DNA of 64,000 bases from Panulirus ornatus (lineage: Eukaryota > Arthropoda > Malacostraca > Decapoda > Palinuridae). The position numbers were made by a program, and so were the translations under genes. The stretch covers positions 52,950,868 through 53,014,867 of the forward strand of contig NC_092225.1 of NCBI RefSeq assembly GCF_036320965.1. The letters are read 5' to 3'. The notes under the pieces were generated by a model. The model did not search any database, was not told the origin of the DNA, and saw only the letters and a list, made by a program, of their open reading frames with translations. Within the stretch, counting starts at the first letter, position 1. Every line of letters begins with the position of its first letter. Positions 1-11,425 of the stretch are shown in pieces.

Positions 1-85
1 GTAGACACACCTGTCACGCCTCCTGTCGAGGCTCACGACATACCTGTCAAAACTAATTTCAACGCTTGACGCATTACCTGTCATG

Positions 86-306
<221 letters not shown>

Positions 307-1245
307 AGGATTCAGCGTACGGGACGGAAAAAAGTAAATCAGTAATCGCATGTAATCAGTAATCATATAATTCTAATCACCCACAATCACACTGAAGACC
401 GATTACATTACGCAAAGTCGTGAAATCACGATTATTTTCGATCCCACACACACACCCGGATTACCTTAAATATCACCATGGACATCGAGACTCCAGGGGT
501 AGACCTAGGTCGAAGACATATCGGTTATCGCTTGAGATAAGAGAGGAAACATCAACACGTACAAGTTGGTCATCTATTTCGCATCGATATTGGAAAAAAA
601 AAGTAAATTACGATGCACGTCTCCATCCACGCCATTTACCTAAGGCCCACGACTTTGTCACTGGTATTCGCTCAGATCCATAGTGGAACTGAGGACTGGC
701 AAGGATTGATCATCATAATCTCATATTTCATGATTATAATCATCTTTACAACCGTCATCATAATCATCAGCACGTAACGATCTCCAACGATGTGTTCACA
801 ACTGTTGAAGTCGTCGCCACATATCTCCAACACTTTTCTAAGTCTGTGAATTTAGTAGACATGGTTTCTATCAACGTTTCCCACTGGTGTAGGCTCCTAC
901 ATTATTCTCCACCACTGTAGTCGCCACAGTCTCCACCAACAATGTTCCTCACTAGTGTAGTCGCCACAGTCTCCAACATTTGTCCTCCACAAGTGAGGCC
1001 CGTCAACACAGTCTCCTACAGTATTTCCCATCAACCAAAGCATTTTATCATTTACTCCAAGACCAATACATGGCGCCCACACACTCAGCAACGTAGCCAT
1101 ACTTCAGTTCACGGGAATCAGACCATCATCTATGAGGTGAAAATTAGATTAAAGTATAGCAAAGTTCCTACTCTAAACAAATTAAAATCACTAATACACA
1201 TATACGCACACATACATAAATCTAAAACATATATAAAGAGAGAGA
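307..1245. other. Sequence without recognised features
   Basis: Diverse sequence with a loosely repeated CCACTAGTGTAGTCGCCACA-like motif around 780-1010. No exon, RNA gene or transposon was recognised. It lies beyond the last recognised SLC45 exon and is probably intron. Confidence 0.5.
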
Positions 1246-1848
1246 GACACACACACACAAATATAAACACGCAGGAATACACACACAAATATAAACACGC
1301 AAGAATACACACACACAAATATAAACACGTAGAAATACACACACACAAATTTAAACAAGCAGGAATACACACACACATATATAAACGCGCAAGAATACAC
1401 ACACATAAATATAAACACGTAGAAATACACACACACAAATATAAACACGTAGAAATACACACACACAAATATAAACAAGCAGGAATACACACAGAAATAT
1501 AAACAAGCAGGAATACACACACACGCACAAATATAAAGACGCAGAAATACGCAAACACACAAATATAAACACGTAGGAATACACACACACAAATATAAAC
1601 ACGTAGAAATACACACACAAATATAAACACGAAGGAATACACACACACACGCAAATATAAACGCGTAGAAATACACACACACAGATATAAACACGTAGAA
1701 ATACACACACAAATATAAACACGAAGGAATACACACACACACAAATATAAACACGTAGAAATACACACACACACACAAATTTAAACACGAAGGAATACAC
1801 ACACACGCAAATATAAACGCGTAGAAATACACACACACACACACACAA
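1246..1848. repeat. CA-rich minisatellite, about 26-32 bp unit
   Basis: Roughly 20 units of AATATAAACACGTAGAAATA followed by a variable (CA)n. Unit length varies through the CA part. Open frames here are repeat translations. Confidence 0.93.
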
Positions 1849-2040
1849 AACCTAAATCAGAAAAATATGGCTGGAGCGGCGCGGCAACAAGATCATACAC
1901 AATGCAAGACGCATCTGCCCGTCACACTTGGCGGCGGTACACGACCCAACGCTTCACAAACTCGTGTATTATTACGCGCGCCGCCTCTCATGCCCGTTAT
2001 GTCATTCTCCTTTCCCTCGCTCATGGCTGGCCAGGGCGCC

Positions 2041-2042
<2 letters not shown>

Positions 2043-2092
<50 letters not shown>
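2043..2092. repeat. (GA)n microsatellite
   Basis: About 25 uninterrupted GA units. Confidence 0.95.
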
Positions 2093-2093
<1 letters not shown>

Positions 2094-2178
2094 TCAACCA
2101 CTGGGATTCGACCAATGATCAATCTTATGATTTTGGCCGTGAAAATATGCAAGTGATTTTGTTGTTAACAGAAATCCT

Positions 2179-2223
2179 GGTTAGGTTAGGTTAGGTTAGG
2201 TTAGGTTAGGTTAGGTTAGGTTA
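2179..2223 (+). repeat. Interstitial (TTAGG)n telomere-type tract
   Basis: About eight perfect TTAGG units. TTAGG is the canonical arthropod telomere repeat. The tract is short and internal, so it is not a chromosome end. It supports an arthropod source. Confidence 0.92.
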
Positions 2224-2320
2224 AAATACATGTATAAGCATACAATGGTGAGCGTAACAGCATGTGTTCACGGGTTTTAAGTTAATATAACGCAAAAGTA
2301 AACTTGAGATGCGTATACCA

Positions 2321-2322
<2 letters not shown>

Positions 2323-2379
<57 letters not shown>
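2323..2379. repeat. (TA)n microsatellite before SINE-like repeat
   Basis: About 28 TA units directly before ATCCCTGGGG. Confidence 0.95.
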
Positions 2380-2380
<1 letters not shown>

Positions 2381-2382
<2 letters not shown>

Positions 2383-2616
2383 CCCTGGGGATAGGGGATT
2401 AAGAATACTTCCCACGTATTCCCTGCGTGTCGTAGAAGGCGACTAAAAGGGGAGGGAGCGGGGGGCTGGAAATCCTCCCCTCTCGTTTTTTCTTTTTTTT
2501 TTTTCCCGAAAAGAAGGAACAGAGGGGACCAGGTGAGGATATTCCAAAAAAGGCCCAGTCCTCTGTTCTTAACGCTACCTCGCTAACGCGGGAAATGGCG
2601 AATAGTTTAAAAGAAA

Positions 2617-2618
<2 letters not shown>
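2381..2618 (+). mobile_element. SINE-like repeat, full copy with (TA)n ends
   Basis: A repeat of about 235 bp starts ATCCCTGGGGATAGGGG, carries CGTGTCGTAGAAGGCGACTA, a G-rich then T-rich middle and GGCCCAGTCCTCTGTTCTTA, and ends CTACCTCGCTAACGCGGGAA followed by ATGGCGAA, an A-rich stretch and (TA)n. The 3' CTCGC/GCGGG hairpin matches the LINE 3' end. It codes nothing. Confidence 0.85.

Positions 2619-2668
<50 letters not shown>
2619..2668. repeat. (TA)n between SINE-like repeat and Penelope-like palindrome
   Basis: About 25 TA units; it is the 3' tail of the SINE-like repeat and also borders the palindrome. Confidence 0.95.
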
Positions 2669-2672
<4 letters not shown>

Positions 2673-2732
2673 AAGGATTGAATTTTGCACGTGATCAAGG
2701 TATTCCTATGAGTTCACGAGGAAAATGAAACA

Positions 2733-2782
2733 CGAAAAGTTCCCAAGTGCACTTTCGTGTAATAATCACATCATCAGGGGAG
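2733..2782 (-). ncRNA. Hammerhead-ribozyme-like motif, opposite arm
   Basis: This is the minus-strand counterpart in the left arm of the palindrome, with CTGATGA, GTG/CAC hairpin, GAAA and AGTGCACT in the same order as the plus-strand copy. The caveat on stem II applies equally. Confidence 0.4.
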
Positions 2783-2892
2783 AGACAAGAGAGAAATATA
2801 ACAGTCAGTTGATATACATCGAAGAGACGAAGCTAGGACCTAGCTTCGTCTCTTCGATGTATATCAACTGACTTATAAAGTTCTCTCTTGTG

Positions 2893-2936
2893 TCTCCCCT
2901 GATGATGTGATTATTACACGAAAGTGCACTTGGGAA
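2893..2936 (+). ncRNA. Hammerhead-ribozyme-like motif in Penelope-like end
   Basis: The sequence has CTGATGA (2899-2905), a GTG/CAC hairpin, GAAA (2920-2923), the self-complementary AGTGCACT and TGGGA, with TCCC before the CTGATGA able to pair with GGGA. This order matches a hammerhead core with a very short stem III, which has been described in Penelope-like elements. The stem II pairing leaves one base unpaired next to the core, so activity is uncertain. The mirror copy on the minus strand is at about 2733-2782. Confidence 0.42.
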
Positions 2937-3003
2937 CTTTTCGTGTTTCATTTTCCCCGTGGACTCATAGGAATACCTTGATCACGTGCAAAATTCAATC
3001 CTT

Positions 3004-3006
<3 letters not shown>

Positions 3007-3073
<67 letters not shown>

Positions 3074-3077
3074 CCGG

Positions 3078-3131
<54 letters not shown>

Positions 3132-3132
3132 C

Positions 3133-3189
<57 letters not shown>
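3007..3189. repeat. (TA)n in three blocks separated by GGGCCGGATA
   Basis: Three long TA blocks are separated by two copies of GGGCCGGATA, indicating duplication within the tract. It joins the palindrome and the LINE copy at 3190. Confidence 0.95.
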
Positions 3190-3191
<2 letters not shown>

Positions 3192-3780
3192 TATTATACT
3201 TAGTCGGCGTCTCCCGCGTTAGCAAGGCAGCGCAAGGAAACAGAGAAAATGGCCTAACAGACACACATACAAATGCATATACACAAACGCCCACACACGC
3301 ACATATGCACACCTATAAACCTCAAAGCACACACACATACACCTGCACACTTGCTGCCTTCATCCACACCGTCGCCACCCCGCCACATATGAAACAGCAT
3401 CCCCTCCCCCCGCGCGAGGTAGCGCTAGGAAAAGACAACAAAGATCACATTCGTTCACACTCAGTCTCTAGCTGTCATGTGTAATGCACCGAAACCACAG
3501 CTCCCTTTCCACACCCAGGCCCCACAAAACTTTCCATGGTTTACCCCAGACGCTTCATATGCCCTGTTTCCATCCAATGACAGCGCGTTGACCCCGGTAT
3601 ACCACATCGTTCCAATTCACTCTATTCCTTGCACGCCTTTCACCCTCCTGTATGTTCAGGCTTCGATCGCTCAAAATCTTTTTCATTCTATCCCTCCACC
3701 TCCAATTTGGTCCCCCACTTCTCTTTCCCTCTACCTCTGATACATATATCCTCTTTGTCAATCTTTTCTCACTCATTCTC

Positions 3781-3783
<3 letters not shown>
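3190..3783 (-). mobile_element. LINE copy, 3' end with long 3' UTR variant
   Basis: Coding sequence 3783-3555 gives only the C-terminal part, with KRIYVSEVEG, PNWRW and NIQEGERRARNRVNW, so it belongs to the same LINE family. The 3' UTR is longer than in the 48.5 kb copy: it contains AGCTGTGGTTTCGGTGCATT, AGCTAGAGACTGAGTGTGAA and a CA/TA-rich middle before the hairpin (CCCGCGTTAGCAAGG on the plus strand). The copy is bounded by (TA)n on both sides. Confidence 0.85.

Positions 3784-3852
<69 letters not shown>
3784..3852. repeat. (TA)n at LINE 5' truncation
   Basis: About 34 TA units mark the point where the minus-strand LINE at 3190-3783 is truncated. Confidence 0.95.
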
Positions 3853-3855
<3 letters not shown>

Positions 3856-4615
3856 TTGCATGTCAGGTTGGCAGCTCAGAGAGCGCTGGGCCAGAGGACA
3901 GTACCTGTGTCTTAGCCGCCCACGGGGAAACTGTCTAGAGCGACCGGATTTCTCGCCCTTAGCGAGGTCTTGGGTCACGCCTGGAGGACCTAGTTTTCCT
4001 CGCGCACTCCCCCGAGGTAGCCCCTCCCGGGAAGACCTGAGTGGGAGGGGGCTAAGCCCTCGGCTCGCCCCCGGAATATTAAACAACCCTGATAGGATTT
4101 TGTCGTGTAAATTAATTGGAAGGTAAGACGTGTGGCTCTATGGGGACCGGAAAGTTAAGAAGAATTTGTTTTGGGGAAAAGCGATAATACAATTTCCTCT
4201 TATGAATCTCTAGGCCACGTCTGGCAGCGGCGTCAGCGATGATGGCGCGACAACATGAAGTTTTCGTATACCTTAAGATCCAATGTGATTTACGGTAACT
4301 TTTGCAGTCAAAAGTTTGTCGGTTCCATAGCAGTGAGCCTTCCTACGTAATTTTAGAATATTAGTTTAGGATGAGTTGTGTTCTAGTATAGGGAGAAAAG
4401 CGAGGGAAGGTACGTAACAAGACAAGGGCCTGTGTTAACTCCTGGCGAATCTTTATATATACAACTTAGTGTAGTGCATTTAAATAACATTTTACCTGTT
4501 ATGTTTTAACATATACATATGTAAATAATATAATCTGACCGAGTTTTTGAATTCCCTGTTCTTCCATGGAGCACAGACTAGAAGCTAGAGGAACCCCTTA
4601 AAAGGGGTCGTGGGG
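3853..4615. other. Unrecognised mixed sequence
   Basis: A GC-rich block (about 3880-4080, with GAGGTAGCCCCTCCCGGG) followed by AT-rich sequence to about 4560. No coding exon or known element recognised. Confidence 0.4.
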
Positions 4616-4679
<64 letters not shown>

Positions 4680-4751
4680 CTGCTTTTATCGCGATGTTTT
4701 GAATAAAATGTCAGGATCCAAAAGGAAATTCATGATGATTAAAAAAAATTT

Positions 4752-4838
<87 letters not shown>
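4616..4838. repeat. Two (TA)n tracts and a (TG)n tract
   Basis: TA at about 4616-4678 and 4756-4801, the latter passing directly into TG at 4802-4838. Confidence 0.93.
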
Positions 4839-4842
<4 letters not shown>

Positions 4843-5492
4843 GTTACCTTCCCAGCTCCAGCGTGCCCTTGTATGTGGAGGCAGCGCCCTGGGAGCTAGC
4901 CACGTCCACCGGGCGGGACAACACTTCAAGAATTGATTTTTGACTTTTACCACAAAAGCGGCGAGTTTAGTGTGGCCTCTCCCACGTCCTGTGGAGAGCG
5001 GGGCACCAAGAGGTAAACTCAAGGGCACACCAGGTGTAGGGCATGACATGTAAGAATGTGTGGGTCGTATTGGATAATCTATCCAGCAGTTATATGTCAA
5101 GTGATTCTATTTACAAAAGACTGAACATCTGTGATTTGGATTACGTATCAAAGATGCTGTACAGTGTAAACAAGGGAAGACAGTGCCGCGATGTGATCTC
5201 TATAATGAGGTGAGTGTAGCGTAGTGACCACAGCGGTGTGGGCGCTGCAGAAGGATGGTCCGAGACGAAATTAAGAACCGGTTCACATCCACACTAAGAC
5301 CAGGTTCGTTCTGTCGGATTTTACGTCATCGTTAACGATCATCTGACCCCAGAAGTGGACCAATACGAAGCTTCGTTATTCAGCTCCTAACAGCCCGTTT
5401 CGTACGAGAGCTACTCTGAGGGAAATGATACTAGAGATATAGAAAAAAAAGAAAATAGATGATAGGGGGTACAAAGGACATATCCACAGAAC
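4839..5492. other. Unrecognised intronic sequence
   Basis: Unique sequence left of SLC45-like exon 5. I searched the minus strand for the next SLC45 segment (ARGLSTF-type TM5 region) and did not find it. Confidence 0.4.
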
Positions 5493-5615
5493 TCCCGCCG
5501 TGGTGTAGAGGGTAGCGTTCCTGACCAGGGTCGAGCATGGCATAGGTTCGAATCCTAGTTGCGGCAGTCGGTCCACAGTCAACCCAGCTGTTCATCCACT
5601 CCAAAAAAAAAAAGA
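5493..5615 (+). mobile_element. tRNA-derived SINE
   Basis: The head carries an A-box-like TGGTGTAGAGGGTAG at 5501 and a B box GGTTCGAATCC at 5545-5555. The body continues GCGGCAGTCGG, then CAACCCAGCTGTTCATCCA and an A-rich tail at 5603-5617. The body matches the minus-strand copy at 30497-30645. Confidence 0.75.
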
Positions 5616-5766
5616 AAATATTCAAGCATGTCAGGTCACGACCGGACCACTTCATACGTCATCCACACCCTTACACAGGTCATGGTTGGGGGGTGGGGGG
5701 ACAGGGGGAACTAGTAGTGCCAGGAGAGAGAGAGAGGTCAGGTCAGGTCAGGCAGGTGGGTCTGAC

Positions 5767-5964
5767 CTGGTACTGTGACGTCCAGGAGGTATGCACGGGA
5801 GGGACTCTGGCAGGCGTCGGCGTCGAAGTCGAGGAGCATTGTGCCCAGGATGGTGAAGAAGATGCCCCACGGGTGCGTCTGGTACCCGCTCCTTCCCTCC
5901 TCCTCCTCCTCCACCTCCGCCTCCGCCGACGACGACGATCCCTTCGTCATCTGCTCCTCGCCTC
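5767..5964 (-). CDS. Slc45: SLC45-like exon 5: acidic loop end and TM4 signature
   Basis: This exon encodes residues 238-303 plus one base of 304. The acceptor is CTCCTGCAG|GAGGCG, directly preceded by about 80 bases of (CT)n that act as the pyrimidine tract. The likely donor is TACCAG|GTCAGA, which is not strongly diagnostic. The exon starts with a Ser/Glu-rich tract (four Ser at 247-250, five Glu at 256-260, the latter coded by GAG repeats). It continues with TM4 (about 270-282) and DFDADACQSPSRAYLLD (283-299), the strongest SLC45 signature in the window. The protein continues out of the window on the left. A 42 bp minisatellite lies upstream of the CT tract. Confidence 0.92.
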
Positions 5965-5968
5965 CTGC

Positions 5969-5969
<1 letters not shown>

Positions 5970-6049
<80 letters not shown>
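5970..6049. repeat. (GA)n / (CT)n tract abutting the exon 5 acceptor
   Basis: Forty GA units end one base outside the CTGCAG acceptor. Read on the gene strand the tract is a continuous CT pyrimidine tract of about 80 bases. Confidence 0.96.
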
Positions 6050-6051
<2 letters not shown>

Positions 6052-6073
6052 GCTGTCATGATAATATCTCTTT

Positions 6074-6495
6074 ATCTATGACCTCTCATGACCTAGGTCT
6101 GTGTAACCTGCTGTCTATGATGACCTCTCATGACCTGGGTCTGTGTAACCTGCTGTCTATGATGACCTCTCATGACCTGGGTCTGTGTAACCTGCTGTCT
6201 ATGATGACCTCTCATGACCTAGGTCTGTGTAACCTGCTGTCTATGATGACCTCTCATGACCTAGGTCTGTGTAACCTGCTGTCTATGATGACCTCTCATG
6301 ACCTAGGTCTGTGTGACCTGCTGTCTATGATAACCTCTCATGACCTGGCTCTGTGTAACCTGCTGTCTATGATGACCTCTCATGACCTGGCTCTGTGTAA
6401 CCTGCCGTCTATGATGACCTTTCATGACCTAGGTCTGTGTAACCTGCTGTCTATTATGACCTCTCATGACCTGGCTCTGTGTGACCTGCTGTCAG
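6074..6495. repeat. 42 bp minisatellite, ten copies
   Basis: Units contain ATGACCTCTCATGACCTAGG and TCTGTGTAACCTGCTGTCTA. Forty-two is a multiple of three, so one frame is open across the array, but the codon pattern is only the repeat. Confidence 0.95.
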
Positions 6496-7212
6496 GGCGT
6501 CTTTATGGGTGCCTAAAACCATATTTTAAGACCCTTAAACATTCTAGCTAACTCTTATTCTTTCGTGTCCATAACCTGTCAACGAATGTCGTGCATTTAA
6601 GGATTGCATAAAATGTATCGGTGTTCACGGGTATCCCTAAAAAAAAAAAGTGTGATATGTTGTCAATGTGCGGGTGTATCCGTAAAAAGACTGTTTAATT
6701 GTCCCCCTAAAAAAAAAGCATTCAAGGGTTTCCTTAAAAAACAAAACACGCTCACTGACGTATATCCTTAAAATGTTTAAATCCTTTAATCTACATATAT
6801 GTGAAGGATTTGAACAGCAGCCTTATTACCAGATCCTCAACCTTCCTACAGAGTAAAAAAATCACTAGGATAAAATAAGATGGTTTACATAAACATCATC
6901 AAAAACATCTGGCATAAATTTTACATAGAAAATAAAAAATAAAATAAAAATCTTGAAGATATCACTAGGATAAAATAAGATGGTTTACATAAACACTATC
7001 AAAAATATCTGGCATAAATTTTATATAGAAAATAAAAAAACTAAATAAAAATCTTGAAGACTTAACTTCAACTGATCGAATTAACTTTTGACATTTCTAG
7101 CACTTCAATGAGGTGACGTAACCCCATGTCACACTGCATGTTGTGTAGTTAGTAGATGCATTGGCAACACTGTCCTGTGACCTCTGCTCACAATATACAT
7201 ATCATCAAGAAA
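6496..7212. repeat. Mixed region with a 100 bp tandem duplication
   Basis: 6861-6960 and 6961-7060 are direct copies starting ATCACTAGGATAAAATAAGA. The left part (6590-6760) has several A-runs after a TATCCCTTAA-like motif. No coding exon seen. Confidence 0.75.
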
Positions 7213-10200
7213 TGTATGACACACAGTGTTCATGAATGACACTACTGTATGACACACTGTGTTCGTGAATGACACTACTGTATGATACAGTGTGTTCATG
7301 AATGACACTACTGTATGACACACTGTGTTCATGAATGACACTACTGTATGATACAGTGTGTTCATGAATGACACTACTGTATGACACAGTGTTCATGAAT
7401 GACTACTGTATGACACTGTGTTCATGAATGACACTACTGTATGATACAGTGTGTTCATGAATGACACTATTATATGATACAGTGTGTTCATGAATGACAC
7501 TACTGTATGACACAGTGTGTTCATGAATGACAGTACTGTGACACACTGTGTTCATGAATGACACTACTGTATGACACACTGTGTTCATGAATGACACTAC
7601 TGTATGACACACTGTGTTCATGAATGACACTACTGTATGACACACAGTGTTCATGAATGACACTACTGTATGACACACTGTGTTCATGAATGACACTACT
7701 GTATGACACACAGTGTTCATGAATGACACTACTGTATGACACACTGTGTTCATGAATGACACTACTGTATGACACACTGTGTTCATGAATGACACTACTG
7801 TATGACACACTGTGTTCATGAATGACACTACTGTATGACACACTATGTTCATGAATGACACTACTGTATGACACTACTGTATGACACACTGTGTTCATGA
7901 ATGACACTACTGTATGACACACTGTGTTCATGAATGACACTACTGTATGACACACAGTGTTCATGAATGACACTACTGTATGACACACTGTGTTCATGAA
8001 TGACACTACTGTATGACACACTGTGTTCATGAATGACACTACTGTATGACACACTGTGTTCATGAATGACACTACTGTATGACACACTGTGTTCATGAAT
8101 GACACTACTGTATGACACTACTGTATGACACACTGTGTTCATGAATGACACTACTGTATGACACTACTGAATGACACACTGTGTTCATGAATGACACTAC
8201 TGTTTGACACTACTGTATGACACACTGTGTTCATGAATGACACTACTGTATGACACTACTGTATGACACACTGTGTTCATGAATGACACTACTGTATGAC
8301 ACACTGTGTTCATGAATGACACTACTGTATGACACACTGTGTTCATGAATGACACTACTGTATGACACACTGTGTTCATGAATGACACTACTGTATGACA
8401 CACTGTGTTCATAAATGACATTACAGTATGACACACTATGTTCATGAATGACACTACTGTATGACAAACTGTGTTCATGAATGACACTACTGTATGACAC
8501 ACTGTGTTCATGAATGACACTACTGTATGACACAGTGTGTTCATGAATGACAGTACTGTGACACACTGTGTTCATGAATGACACTACTGTATGACACAGT
8601 GTGTTCATGAATGACAGTACTGTGACACACTGTGTTCATGAACGACACTACTGTATGACACACTATGTTCATGAATGACACTACTGTATGACAAACTGTG
8701 TTCATGAATGACACTACTGTATAACACACTGTGTTCATGAATGACACTACTGTATGACACAGTGTGTTCATGAATGACAGTACTGTGACACACTGTGTTC
8801 ATGAATGACACAATGTTCATGAACCGACACTACTGTATGACACACTGTGTTCATGAATGACCCTACTGTATGACACAGTGTGTTCATGAATGACAGTACT
8901 GTGACACACTGTGTTCATGAACGACACTACTGTATGACACACTGTGTTCATAAATGACCTTACAGTATGACACACTATGTTCATGAATGACACTACTGTA
9001 TGACAAACTGTGTTCATGAATGACACTATTGTATGAAAGTGTGTTCATGAATGACACTACTGTATGACACACTGTGTTCATGAATGACACTACTGTGACA
9101 CACTGTGTTCATGAATGACACTACTGTATGATACAGTGTGTTCATGAATGACATTACTGTGACACAGTGTGTTCATGAATGACACTACTGTATGACACAC
9201 TGTGTTCATGAATGACATTACTGTGACACAGTGTGTTCATGAATGACACAATGTTCATGAATGACACTACTGTATGACACACTGTATTCATGAATGACAC
9301 TACTGTATGACACACTGTGTTCATGAATGACACTACTGTATGACACTGTGTTCATGAATGACACTACTGTATGACACACTGTGTTCATGAATGACACTAC
9401 TGTATGACACACTGTGTTCATGAATGACACTACTGTATGACACACTGTGTTCATGAATGACATTACTGTATGATACAGTGTGTTCATGAATGACACTACT
9501 GTATGACACAGTGTGTTCATGAATGACACTACTGTATGACACAGTGTGTTCAGGAATGACACTACTGTATGAGACAGTGTTCATAAATGGCACTACTGTA
9601 TGACACAGTGTGTTCATGAATGACACTGCTCTATGACACACTGTGTTCATGAATGACACTACTGTATGACACACTGTGTTCATGAATGACACTACTGTAT
9701 GACACACTGTGTTCATGAATGACACTACTGTATGACACACTGTGTTCATGAATGACACTACTGTATGACCCACTGTGTTCATGAATGACACTACTGTATG
9801 ACACAGTGTTCATGAATGACACTACTGTATGACCCACTGTGTTCATGAATGACACTGCTGTATGACACACTGTGTTCATGAATGACACTACTGTATGACA
9901 CACTGTGTTCATGAATGACACTACTGTATGACACACTGTGTTCATGAATGACACTACTGTATGACACAGTGTGTTCATGAATGACACTACTGTATGACAC
10001 ACTGTGTTCATGAATGACACTACTGTGTGACACAGTGTGTTCATGAATGACACTACTGTATGGCAGTGTTCATGAATAACACTACTGTATGACACGCTGT
10101 GTTCATGAATGACACTACTGTATGACACACTGTGTTCATGAATAACACTACTGTATGACACACAGTGTTCATGAATGACACTACTGTATGACACAGTGTT

Positions 10201-10615
10201 CATGAATGACACTACTGTATGACACAGTGTTCATGAATGACACTACTGTATGACACACTGTGTTCATGAATGACACAGTGTGTTCATGAATGACACTACA
10301 GTATGACACAGTGTTCATGAATGACACTACTGTATGACACAGTGTGTTCATGAATGACAATACTGTATGACACAGTGTGTTCATGAATGACACTACTGTA
10401 CGACACAGTGTTCATGAATGACACTATTGTGACACAGTGTGTTCATAAATGGCACTACTGCATGACACAGTGTGTTCATGAAAGACACTACTGTATGACA
10501 CAGTGTTCATGAATGACACTACTGTATGACACTGTGTTCATGAATGACACTATTGTATGACACAGTGTGTTCATGAATGACACTACTGTATGACACACTG
10601 TGTTCATGAATGACA
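7213..10615. repeat. 33 bp satellite, about 100 copies
   Basis: The unit includes TTCATGAATGACACTACTGT followed by ATGACACACTGTG. Variants include ACACAGTGTG for ACACACTGTG and shortened units (10-16 bp losses) that shift the frame. TTCATGAA is a palindrome in each unit. Groups of two or three variants recur (for example around 8520-8820), so longer-period copying has occurred. Frames open because 33 is a multiple of three. Confidence 0.96.
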
Positions 10616-10617
10616 CG

Positions 10618-10665
10618 GTAAACCACGGAAAGTTTTGTGGGGCCTGGATGGGGCCTGTGGATTCT
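10618..10665 (+). mobile_element. Small LINE 3' UTR remnant
   Basis: GGAAAGTTTTGTGGGGCCTG matches the start of the long LINE 3' UTR variant at 23621. Only about 45 bases remain, directly after the 33 bp satellite. Confidence 0.5.
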
Positions 10666-11060
10666 TAACATCTCTGTAACTTCAACGTTAAGGTGTCCAG
10701 CTTCGGTCTAAGGGCTGTCCTGCAACATAAATGAACCTATTTCGTTATTCATTTTGTAATTTACATCATCTTTCATCTTCCTTTATCATCTTTATCACCT
10801 TCTTACATCGGTTGACGGACGCTAAACGACATAAGGGCGAGACATGTACGGCCTTCTTAGACATTCTGAGCCTAACTGGTGTGCACCGGGAAGGTGGGGG
10901 AGGACACAAACAAAGGGACGCAAGAGGAGGCTAACCCACCGCGCACCCTAGCCACGCTAATTCGAACCGAAGTCCTGGTGTTGCTAACAGCCAAGTGTTG
11001 TACATTAGTGCTGACACCCTATACAAGGTAGGCCCTGGCCCTGTACACGCTGGGGAGCTG
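10666..11060. other. Unrecognised intronic sequence
   Basis: Unique sequence between the 33 bp satellite and the GT-rich minisatellite. It includes GCTAATTCGAACC near 10960, which is weakly tRNA-like, but no A box is visible. Confidence 0.4.
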
Positions 11061-11151
11061 CGTGTGTGTGTGTGTGTGTACGTATGTATGGTGGCTGGCT
11101 GGACGCTCAGGTGTGTGTGTGTGTGTGTGTGTGGTGGCTGGCTGGACGCTC

Positions 11152-11212
<61 letters not shown>

Positions 11213-11275
11213 GTGGTTGGCTGGACGCTCAGGTGTGTGTGTGTGTGTGTGTGTATGGTGGCTGGCTGGACGCTC

Positions 11276-11312
<37 letters not shown>

Positions 11313-11373
11313 GTGGTTGGCTGGACGCTCAGGTGTGTGTGTGTGTGTGTGTATGGTGGTTGGCTGGACGCTC

Positions 11374-11425
<52 letters not shown>

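Larger units (their letters stand above)
2668..3009. mobile_element. Palindrome of two inverted Penelope-like 3' ends
   Basis: Two arms of about 170 bp (2668-2837 and 2839-3009) are near-perfect inverted copies centred on AGCTAGGACCTAGCT at 2831-2845. Each arm runs from TTGGAAAGGATTGAATTTTG inward through ACGAAAGTGCACTTGGGAAC and CAACTGACT. The same sequence ends the Penelope-like insert at 23956. Small differences lie near CAGTCAG/CTGACTTATAAAG. (TA)n flanks both outer ends. Inverted terminal arrangement is known for Penelope-like elements, so this may be an inverted pair of their terminal repeats without any coding part. Confidence 0.85.

Noticed and set aside
2179..2223. Chromosome end suggested by (TTAGG)n
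   Set aside because: Only about eight units, internal, with ordinary sequence on both sides.
5493..5570. A functional tRNA gene
   Set aside because: A and B boxes are present but acceptor, anticodon and T stems do not close, and a SINE body with A-tail follows; a second copy shares the body.
7213..10615. Regular 33 bp repeats resembling a CRISPR array
   Set aside because: Units abut without unique spacers and the context is a eukaryotic intron; it is a tandem satellite. The same holds for the 31, 34 and 46 bp arrays.
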